Below the pieces are notes generated by a model. That model was not told the origin of the DNA. It did not search any database and was given only the letters and a program-made list of their open reading frames with translations. Shown here piece after piece: positions 50,633-61,274 of a stretch of DNA of 64,000 nt. The DNA is from Albula goreensis. Lineage: Eukaryota > Chordata > Actinopteri > Albuliformes > Albulidae. A program made the translations under genes and the position numbers. Position 1 is the stretch's first letter, and each line of letters begins with the position of its first letter. The stretch spans positions 26,418,406 through 26,482,405 of the forward strand of contig CM040745.1 in assembly GCA_022829145.1 (NCBI GenBank), written 5' to 3'.

Positions 50633-53600
50633 GCACTCACACACACATAAGGACAGAAAACATACCTAAGAGAAACATGCACTCCATTTGTAAATCCGGT
50701 CTCCATGCAGGTGAGAATGGTGAGAGGTACAAATTGAAATTCAGAACGATTGGTCACAACCAGGAAGGAGCCTAAGAAAATGTTTATTAATGCTATCTGC
50801 GTAAAGCCTATTAATCCACAGCAAAAGGTCAATCTGGCGGAAGTTGAGTGGAATCCTAAATGCTTTCTACTCACATGAAAAAGAGCCATATAAAACTGAA
50901 TGAAACACACTTCAGCCTTGCTGATTAAAGGCAGGGTGAAAAAGCAGGGGTAAACAATGGTGTTTGACTAAAAGAAATTGGTAAGATTACTGCGCAACTG
51001 TCTTTTGATGATTGCAAGAAAATGTATGTCTGTAAATGTATGTGTGGAACATAGCACGGATTTGTTTAAGCAAGCATAGCTCCAAAGTTTCATATCACAC
51101 ATGTATATATTAAACAGCTGACCATTCTCAAACTGCTCCAATCTCTGTTGTCTGTGAATGAGATAAATGCCACTACCAAAAGAAAACTGATTGAACTGCC
51201 ATTTGTGTCTGACAGTGTCAATTAAGTCAACCGTGCATCTGAAGTAAGGTAAATTACATGCACAAAATGAACAATTTCATTCAAATTCAAAGATAACAGC
51301 CACACCCTGGGAAACAAAAGTGGGTAAGGACAACATGGGAGTGAGTAGCCAGTTAGATATGAGTATGATCAGATGGCCTGATTTTTTGACCATACACACA
51401 TGTAAATTGTAACTAGGTTTTGTGTTATAGCTGTTAATTGGATTGATAGCCAGATATTTTATTTACTCCTACTACCAATCAAAGAATGAATTTGCTCACT
51501 TGCACACTCTGAAGCAGTTTCCAATCCTTTTTAGCTAGCATTAGATGATTAATGTTAGGTGTTATTAGGTAAAGTAGGCATACTAGTTCTGCATGAAGGG
51601 TATTACCCTTGATAGCTTGTTCTAAGCTTCACTTGAGCCAGCAGGCGTTTTGAATTCTGTTTGTGTTCCTAACAATTATTGGAATGAATATGAGTGGCAT
51701 ACACTTGTCCCAATAAGACTCTGTCTTTAATTTTTATCACTCTAACATTCAGGTCTTTTTCAACCAAATACTGCCATCTATGGTGCTGCCATCTAGTAAC
51801 ATATGCTACCACTCTTCCTTCATCAGGAAAACTGACACAACAGTTTATTAGGAACTACATTTCTTAATAATAACAGTTTAATCTGTATGATCGGTGGCTG
51901 AGATAAAAACAGAACCACCTCAGTTGTATGTACGTATACTGAGAACATACAGCTAGTTGTCATTTCTTCTGTACATACATGAGTATATAAATTCACATAA
52001 CTCACATAATAACACAGCAACATCATTTTCATGTAAATAAATAAAATATATTTCACACATGGCATGACATTCTTTTACAGATTTTTTTTTCCATCAAAAT
52101 CCATATTAAGTCCCATTCAAGATAAACAGTTTGTGCACAAACTGAAAAACAATAGGAAAACAAAAGTTGTAGCTACAGTGTAGACATTATGCCTATGTCT
52201 ATAACCAGCAATATCTTCCAGCACAGAAAAGTCAATTGTGTTGTAAATTTTCACTGTAAATAATAAATTTGCTCCTGCCAGGATAAAAGGCATTTAATGC
52301 TCTTATATCCGCCTCATTGTAATTCCCACTTCTCTTGTTTTGAAGCAGCTGCCTGAACACATTTTGCAGAGCCTTCTTTTGACGCTTTAATAATTCTTGT
52401 CATAAGACTGTTTCCTTTGTGTACCCTTTTTAAGAATCTAGGTTTATCTCCTCCTCCTCTGTCCATACAGTATGTCATTTCTATTCAGTGATGAGCTCAG
52501 TCTAGTCCCTCCACAGTCACATAAATTTTAAAGTCTAAGAGCAGAAAGCAAAAACTAGTTGTCTTCTCTATCTTGCAAAACTTTCAAATTTGAGTGAATG
52601 ACAAATACAATCCAAGTTAATCATGTTATTTTTAGAGCAGAACATTCATTAGGACAGGAGAAGATGGTGTCTCCCATTTTCTTTCCAGCAAACAAACCCA
52701 CTCTCAGCTGTCTGCTTCCCCTCCTACCTCCCCAGGCTTGTCACCTTTTGGCATTAATGAAAAATTACACACACCAAATAAACTTTTTAATAACTTTCAA
52801 TTGCCAAATGTAAAAGTTGCTTTCGCAAATCATGGTGATTATCCAGCAATCCTGCCTAGCTAAAAGCTCACCTTTGGAGAAATGTTTTTAAGAGATGGAC
52901 TCCACCAAAAGCACTTAAGCTCTCAGTGCACTCAATAAAGCTTCCCCAAGGAGTGTGACCTTTTAGTTACGATTGGATCTTTTTAACACTTTCCCTTTTA
53001 AAGGAAAACCCCTGATGTGTACTCTCTATAAACGTCTCTGTGCTTTAAGACCATATCCCTGAGTCATCTATACGATACATATTTATTAACCAATAATGGC
53101 CTTGAACATAGTTGTAATATTTGTGCCAAAAACTGTAATCATAAATATGTATGGCTGCAACAGATTACTATGGAATGACATGAAACTGTCATAAATACAT
53201 CACTGTAAGAATAACGAATAATATATTATTATAATCAATATTGTGATTATTATATCCAAGCAAACATATCTTTGCTCATATGGCATGGGAACAAAAACAC
53301 ACAAACATTCATTGTTGAGTAATTTGTTCAATAACAAATAAAAACATCTCTTTATCGGTAAAGCATAATATGGATTAATGTTTCAGCAAAATGATTACCT
53401 ATTATTTTGAGTTTTTCAGTACCTTCTAATATGGGGGCATTTTTCTCATTAGTATAGCAAGTGAGTGAGGAAAAGTAAACAAGGGGGAAAAGGAACATCA
53501 GCAGATTGGACAAGGCTGGCCAGCACAATAAAAATTAGAATTTTTTTTTATGAATAATAAAACATCTCCTTTGAGTAGAACATCTTTGCAGTTTATGCAG

Positions 53601-53716
53601 CAGATTTGTTCTGTGGACTGAAACTGAGGGTGGAAGACCTGAGTCTTCAACAGTCAGCTGCCTCTGGAGTCTGAAATCTTTTAGACAGGTCACTTTCTCC
53701 TGTCCTAGGAAGGTCT

Positions 53717-53783
53717 CCTTCCTTTCCTTTCCTTTCCTTTCCTTTCCTTTCCTTTCCTTTCCTTTCCTTTCCTTTCCTTTCCT
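53717..53783 (+). repeat. (CCTTT)n pentanucleotide microsatellite
   Basis: About 12-13 units of CCTTT, nearly pure. Confidence 0.96.
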
Positions 53784-53810
53784 GTGCCCTCAGCTGACCT
53801 CTCTTTCTCA

Positions 53811-53811
<1 letters not shown>

Positions 53812-53893
<82 letters not shown>
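53812..53893 (+). repeat. (CA)41 microsatellite
   Basis: Uninterrupted CA repeat, only about 30 bp from the CCTTT array. Confidence 0.97.
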
Positions 53894-53897
<4 letters not shown>

Positions 53898-54222
53898 TAT
53901 TTTGGCACTTTACATTTTGGCACTAAGCAGACTTGGAAACTTAAAGTAAATGAGTATAGCACAGCAAGAATAGCAGTGTTAGGACAAAAAGTTTTTAAAT
54001 TTTCTTACATATGCCAAAAAGTCAAGCTAGTAATATCTAGACTCAAGTAGTGGCTTGAGGCTAGTGGCTTGAAGCTTTAAGGCAAGAGTATATAGTGTCT
54101 GAAGAGATCAATTTACCCAGGCACATACCACCAAGCACAACCAGAGAGACAGATGCACACAGACATCTGCACACACATGCACTCACACATTAAGATGTGT
54201 AACCATAGACACACAAGTACGT

Positions 54223-54246
54223 ACACACACGCACACACACACACAC
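54223..54246 (+). repeat. short CA microsatellite
   Basis: CA repeat with one CG interruption. Confidence 0.9.
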
Positions 54247-54267
54247 GTGCCAACATATACATAGGGG

Positions 54268-54289
54268 CATTTGCAAAGCTTTGCAAATG
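54268..54289. repeat. 22-bp perfect palindrome
   Basis: CATTTGCAAAG is followed directly by its reverse complement CTTTGCAAATG, with no spacer. Each arm has ATTTGCAA, one base from the POU octamer ATTTGCAT. Confidence 0.92.
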
Positions 54290-56646
54290 ATCCAAGGTTG
54301 AAATTTATTTTGGTCTAACCTGGTAATAATTAACCTGACATTTTCAACAATCCCCTGTTCCTTTTTTTCTGTGGAGACTCAAGGACGCCCCCCTCATTTC
54401 AAGGATTACTTGAAGCAGCAATTAAGGGCAAATGCACCAGAGTTGTTGTCTTGGTCTACTCAGTGCTCAGGTGGCACAGATAACTAATGACCCACACAGT
54501 TGGGTAAGCATTTATGATGCTTTCACCTTGTGCTTTCCCTAGTTTTCCATGATCGTGTTTTCTTCAATAGAGGGTATGGAAATAATACCCTTATGTTTCA
54601 AAGTATTTGCTTACTGGATGCTAGTTAATTTCTGTCTATGTGTGGTTTTGTGAAACAGCCTGCTGTGAAGCATTGTAGAGTGTGAGATGAATTGTTGTGA
54701 TGTGGTGCACCCACATTTTTAATGGACTGCATTTTAATCAATTACTAAAACTGTAATTCTCCTAAAATGAATTCAAGAACCACAGTGTTATTTGCAATGA
54801 AATACCTTAAACTTTTTTTCCCATTCAGTCAAGGTAATAAACCCCAATGGTTTTTCTTTTTTCATTTGAGGCACAGTTGATTTTATCATTGGAGCTGTGG
54901 AAGGTTACACAAGAGAATGGGATTCCTCATATGCAGTGCCAAATCTATTTTCCAACTACTGGTTAGAAACCCAGGTCAAAAAAGAGGTCAAATGTTCCAT
55001 AAAACATCCCTGTATTGCTTGATATTTAGATATTGGGGCTTTAGTCAATTGCCCAAGACAAATCTCCACATTCCCAGACTGTTTCCCATTTTCCTTTGCT
55101 TCATGATTCAAATGTGACATTCCTTTCCTTCTCACTGAATCCATATCATTTCTAAGGCACAGATAAAATAAAAAAGTTGTACATAATGTACATTGCTCAA
55201 AAATAACAAGGAAAAAAAACAGGATCCTTAGTGCTGTGGGTCTGGTAGTCTAGCAGCCATGTTAGTAGATCCCAAAAATAATGTAATCAACAATGAATTA
55301 TATTATGACTGAAAATGGGTTACATACTTATGTATACATATTAAAGAACTATATACACATACATATACTTATTACTATGTAACAATGACTAATTAAGCTT
55401 ATATGCATCTACTGGATCAGAACACTAGTCAAGGCAGGAATAGGGTGCAGAGCTCTGGGTGGAAGCCCACAGTATAGTGCCAGCTACAAGAACAAAGAGG
55501 TCAAGTGGCAGTCCCCCTCCCAATGTCCTGCCAGGCCAGGCTCTGGACTCAGATTGAAGCTCCATGCTGAAGCTTTTATTCTGCTCCCAAATGCAGAGGC
55601 ACCCTACCCATCCACTCTGTCTCCACAGTTATGTTGATCTCTAAATTGAGGCCAGATTGGTGTTTAATGGCACTGCCTCTGTGTGATACAGCAGTCAATT
55701 CTAATCAGCAAGACGCCCAAGGGCCTTCTTAACAAGCTGACAAACTCTTCTCAAACAGGACTGGAGGCCACAGGAGCCACAGCAGGCATCAGAGCTCGTC
55801 TGCTCCTGAGGAGCAGCCATTTTGCATGAATTTCTGTCATCTAACCAGGATGCAGGATATGACTCATTTATTTATTGAGGTGATCCTTGTGACCCTCCTC
55901 AATGACATTTTCAATATACTCATTTGAAAAATTCAAATTGGATGACTTAATTTTAATGGAAAAGTCTGATTGTGGCACATGTTTTTTTCATGAATGAGCA
56001 AGCCAGCCAAGAGCCTTTGGCAGGAAAGAAACAGAAGTGGAGGCTTTGCACTGAGTGTACACAAGTGCAGATTTACAGTTACAATTTAATTCAGGCTTCT
56101 TTAAATTTTAGCAGTAAATATGTTTCCCTCTATACGAAGTATGCTAAAAAAAATAAAATTCTAGGTCTTTACACCTGGTAATCGTTGCCAGGTAGTTTGA
56201 CCAACATTTCACACCATTTTATTTTTCAAAAAACATAACTGTATTTTATCCTACTATAGAATCTAAATGCATTTGAAAAAAAGAATTAAACAAAAAAGCA
56301 GAAACAAATTGGAGTGAAAAGGAAACTGGTTATATAGCTGCAATTTAACTGAAGCACATAACCAATAATGTAAACATTTAATTAAAATGAAATCAATAAA
56401 TAAAATCAACTGCAACTGCAGTAGACAACACAACCAGCAAGTCCATGACTTCTTGGGTTACCATCAGCACAATTCAGAGCTAACTCAGAGCTAATCACAG
56501 CTATCTGAGGCCTGGGTGAAGCCTGAGAGATAATTTCCCTCCTTAAAATAAGCAGGTGTGAAACAAATCTTAGCTTGGGGCGATGAAAAGAGCTAAGCTA
56601 GAATGAAAAAGTGTGAAAGCCTTATAGATTAGTATAGGCTTCATAC

Positions 56647-56674
56647 ACACCAAACATTATTTCCTGTTTGGTGT
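56647..56674. repeat. 10-bp inverted repeat, 8-nt loop
   Basis: ACACCAAACA and TGTTTGGTGT are exact reverse complements. Confidence 0.85.
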
Positions 56675-58139
56675 AAAATGGCTTTTTTGTAAAACACAGT
56701 TCCTGAATATATACATTGTTCATTTTTTAATATAGAGATCTAAATTAAATGGCAGTGTTCATGTAAATTCCAGGGCATTTATAAAAATGAAACAGCCGTA
56801 GGTGTCTTTTGTAGTCATGCTGCTCCTGGCCTGGCTGAATAATTCATGGGTTTGTGACAGCGAAGCAGCAGGTGGACTGTGGAGCGTCTCCTGGTGTGAC
56901 AGGGTTTCCCTCCACATGGGATTCCTGCATGGCAAGGAGCCCACGTGATTCTGCCCTGTCCCTCGCACTCCAGGGCCACACGTCTGTCCTAAGCCGCTGT
57001 GACACCGGCGGCCATCCAACTGTGCGCACACACAGCTCACTGACCTTAGGGTTCCCATCTCCCTCTGAGCTGCATAATCATCTGAAATCTGTCTTTCTCT
57101 CACACTGCCACTACCGCGGTGCACAGTAGAATGGGGCTGGCTATGGGCCGATGGACCGGAGACAAGGTTGGATGAGAAGATGCACACCCTGTCTTACAGA
57201 TCTATGGTTTACCTCTGGAAAAACCCCAAACTGCCTTGTTTATGCTGCAGTTATCGTGGCTGAAGCTATAAATATAATGGAGTCATATATATTGCATCCA
57301 TAATTCTCACAACTTTAAATGGGAGAAGACGTCCTTGAAATGTTGTTTCTGAGTCTGGGTTTCTTTTGTAAAATGGTTCTCTCTGAGAATGGCTGTTCAA
57401 CCTTTTAAAATCCAACAATAAGAAAGCTAATTCTATTCGATGTGTGAGAAATGGCTCTTTGTGCTAACATGTTACTATATGGAATACACTGTCTGTATAG
57501 TGTACAGAATCTGTGTTTGGTTTGAGAAAACAAAGTGTAAAAGCAGTTGTCAATGACATAAAAATATTCCATGTATTCAATAAAAACTGAATACGCAGCC
57601 TGATAGCAAAACATATGAGCAAAGCTTACATAAATACTATACATGGGGACCAAACTGATATTTATGTTTTTACATCTGGTGATTGAATGGTGTTGTAATA
57701 TTGTCAATGTTAAGTATTAAAAAATTCTCTGGGAGGGGGTGCCCAGGGAAATGTGAACTATGCATCTTAGACAGAAACTGGCTTTGTACCGCCTCTAAAT
57801 GCCATTCCTGGCCGGTGCACAGCCTTCATTGCCAATGTTTGCAATTAGGGAGTTTACCAAGTATGTCACCACTTGAGAAAGTCCTCAGATGTAGATGAAC
57901 TCAAGAGCTCCAGTGTGCTGTGAGTACAGCCTAATGCTCTGCTCGCTGTGCCAAGGACTCTGGCAAAGGAGACAAGATGTTCTTCAGTGAAAAGAGAGCA
58001 AAAAGTCTATTAATGAGCAAACGGTTTTCTGTATGTTCAGTGCAATGGCCCGTGGTTCATAATCTGACTTCATCCCAGTTTAATTTAATGTGTCAATGGA
58101 AAAAGTGTCAAAAATGTCCAGCATCAGGAAAGAGTAATA

Positions 58140-58605
58140 ATAGTCACAAGCTAAAGCTCACCAACATGGATAGACAGACACGCAACAGGATAGTTGCTAA
58201 AACCCACAAAACAGCCCCAGAAATTATCACAGAACTGAATTTATAACTCTGTGACCCATTTTCAAGAAGAATTGCACTATTCTGTAGGGCTGCCTGAACA
58301 GTGGAAGAGAGTACCAAGGTCTGATCAGTTGTTTTATACCAGTTTCCCTACATCTTGATTGGTCTATGTTTGGAAAAGGCCAAAGAAAGCTTTCAATCTA
58401 CATTGTCTGTTCTGAACTGTAAAATATGGTGGTAGATTTGCTATGGTAAGGGCAGCCATCTTGTGTGAGTCACTGGATGCACTTATAACTCTGCATGGTA
58501 GAATTATGGACTAAAGCAGTTGGTAGCCCAGCACCACATTATTTATTAAATATTCGTATCTTACCATAGGTTTCCATTATTTTGTCCATACCCTGCATGT
58601 GTCCT
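58140..58605 (+). mobile_element. Tc1/mariner-like transposase relic
   Basis: From about 58154 the frame reads KLTNMDRQTRNRIVAKTHKT then APEIITELN, matching the second helix-turn-helix of Tc1 transposases (KLT-RD-R-L-RIV-KN-KT-A--IT-ELN). From 58365 another frame reads YVWKRPKKAFNLHCLF, a TGA stop, then TVKYGGRFAMVRAAIL and DALITLHGRIMD, matching the VYVWR-P-EAFN--CL-PTVKHGGGSVMVWAAIS...ITLHGRI region. The interval between the two is too short, so part of the catalytic domain is deleted. The tract near 58570-58600 resembles a Tc1-type outer end, uncertain. Non-functional. Confidence 0.75.
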
Positions 58606-59578
58606 GCACCTTATGTACCCACAGTAGCTTCGAGAGATTTATCAACGTCATTAATGAAATGGAACATATCATATATCAATGTAGTTTGGACAATCCACAG
58701 TGCAAACAAAGAATTGATCATCCATAGTGCATTGCTGTCAGGAAACTATCTATTGGGTTGGCTTTGCCTCCCGTCCTCTGTAAACCATATGACAGCTATA
58801 CAACTGTAATAAGAATTAAGAGTATGTGGCTCAAGTTGTTCATTGGTTACATCACACATGCTCTACTGTTACATTATGTCACTCTTGACAGACCACAAGC
58901 CCTGACCAGCGCCTGACCCTGTGTGTGGTCACCAGGCCAGGGGGATGCTAGAAGCGGCTAGTAAAGTTTGTCCTGGGTCAGCCAGCCTAAATCACCAGCA
59001 CAGCTGTTTCAGATACCAGACTGATGAGTGATTCTCTCGACTAAAAAAGGGTCTTGAAACCTGAGAGGCCTGAAGTCTCAATGCTGGTCCCACAGCACCA
59101 CAGCCATGACAAAAAGAGGGAAAACCTTTGATTACAATATAATTTTTCCTGTATTGCATATCATTATACTGTATACTATGTTGAAGCATTCTCCACTGTT
59201 GAGCTGCTGAGTTAAGCACCATGCTGATATGGGGAAAATTTTATTTTCACCACACATTTCTTCTCCATAGAATTGTAAAAGAGAAGAAATAATATTGACA
59301 TGACTGAAAACTAAGCTGGCTGTCCTTTTCCCAGCCCCCTGCTGTCTGTTTCCCATCAGATTTCTGTGCCACAGAGGTGATTGGCTGGCTCGATGGCTCA
59401 GTGACTTAGTGCCCCCCTGCAGTGGGTTTCCAGAGCATGGCCTCCGCTTGCAGGGCATGCCTCCCTCTGCTCTGCGCTGTAGGATAAACATCCTCCTTTC
59501 CTGGGAGGGGCTGCCACAGCCTTGTGTGATTCTGCAGTAGAGGAATCCCGTCTTTTTATTACTGCTAACCAAGATAAA

Positions 59579-59601
59579 ACACACACACACACACACACAC
59601 A
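59579..59601 (+). repeat. (AC)11 microsatellite
   Basis: Uninterrupted AC repeat. Confidence 0.95.
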
Positions 59602-60326
59602 GCTCCAGGGTACAGCTGCTAGATTGATCAGTAAGAGAGCACATTGCATTAAAGATACAACCCTCTGTGCCTCAGAGATATGAAGCGAAGAGATATGCCT
59701 GCCAATCCAGGGATAAATGATGGAAAAAAGACACATTATCTTGCTTTTTATCTCTGAATATGCTGGGAAACTCCACTGTTTAAAACACAGCAAGTATCTA
59801 CTTTACCCTAGGATTGTGTCTACCGCTTAAAACAAGCCACTGATGCACCAGCACAAAAACAAAACATGACTACTTGCAGCTCTTCATCTGGTAATTCATT
59901 TATTCATCAGTGCAGTTGTGTTAGAGCTTAAATGTTTTGTCCATTACTAAAAGGGATTAAACCAAAACAAAAACAGTACATTAAGGTTGTTTTTATTTTA
60001 GATGTCTCTATAATGTCTCCATTATCACATAAACTTAAAACTGAACTAGATCTGAGATAATTTATTTGGAATAAATACCCAATTAAAAACAAATTAGAAA
60101 CATACCTGACAAAACATGCTGTACTCACAAGAACTGTGACAGAGCAGTGTCTTACATTTAACGTTGAGCATGAGGATGAGATATCAAAGGTATGTGATTA
60201 AACTGTCCACTGCTTTTATATGATACCATTAAAACAGTTACCTTGCTTTTCTGAATCAGCGCTGAATGTCCCTGCCAGCTTCCTGACATTACAGCACCAG
60301 CTGCTAGTGTTTTACATTCTCTCTTT

Positions 60327-60328
<2 letters not shown>

Positions 60329-60400
<72 letters not shown>

Positions 60401-60475
60401 GAGAGAGAGAGAGGGAGGGAGAGAGAGAGAGACAGAGAGTGAGAGAGAGAGAGTGTGTGTGTGTGCTTGTGTTCG
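60329..60475 (+). repeat. compound (GT)33 - GA-rich - GT microsatellite
   Basis: Pure GT to 60395, then GA-rich DNA to about 60454, then a short GT tail. Confidence 0.96.
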
Positions 60476-61128
60476 TGTGTTTGCGGTGTAACTTGATTTG
60501 GCCCAAGATTAAAGAGTTAAGCCCCTCAGGACAGTAATTTATATCTACACAGCTACTGGGACTGGTGTTTTGGCCCTGTGTTGCAATTTATGCTTAGAAC
60601 TAGCATGCATGTTGCTGTTGACTTGTTGGCCTATTACAGTGTGTTTTACTAAGCCATACTCTTCAAGGAGTAGTAAATTTAACACAAATAGTGTGCATAA
60701 TGTTTAGTAATATATGAATCTATAAGCCATGGCTTCCAGACTCCTGTTCTCCTGCCAGTCAACATTACTGCGTGTACCATTGTAAGCAAAATCCTACAGC
60801 TAGTTATTTAAAAATAATATTGTAATTCCAGTATTTACTCAGTAGCTCTGCTAGTGACAGAATTTGTAAGCATGAAGACAGTACGGGGTTCAAGGAATGA
60901 ATTTCCACAATTCACAACCTTTCTGTAAGAGCTTTTTTATCGATTCTTTTTTACAATGACAAGAGTAACGCTTGATGAAAAAAGAGCAAGACTTTCATTC
61001 CATGTGCTGAAACAAAAAAAGAAGACACTGAGGGACTCTCAAACAAAGACCAAAAAAAATGCTTTTACTGGCTGAGGGCGTATTTTTCTGTAAGTCCTTT
61101 TCATCACTCAACGCTCAGCAGGCCGACA

Positions 61129-61274
61129 GCAGTGAAAGGACCAGGTGTGGTCAGTGGCCTTACCCCTGCAGTGAAAGGACCAGGTGTGGTCAGTGGCCTT
61201 ACCCCTGCAGTGAAAGGACCAGGTGTGGTCAGTGGCCTTACCCCTGCAGTGAAAGGACCAGGTGTGGTCAGTGG
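61129..61274 (+). repeat. 39-bp minisatellite, 3.7 copies, near identical
   Basis: The unit starts GCAGTGAAAGGACCAGGTGT and is repeated at 61129, 61168, 61207 and 61246, the last partial. Copies are identical as far as I can see. Because 39 is divisible by three, both strands show repeated open frames; these are not evidence of coding. Confidence 0.95.

Noticed and set aside
50226-50910. 136- and 166-codon - strand frames rich in Ser, Leu and Pro
   Set aside because: Low-complexity translation of the purine-rich tract. No family resemblance or splice logic; the non-repetitive part (about 50660-50900) was compared with FGF exon sequences and does not match.
56759-57187. 142-codon - strand frame with several cysteines
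   Set aside because: The cysteine spacing does not fit EGF or FGF modules, and composition explains the open frame. Treated as intronic.
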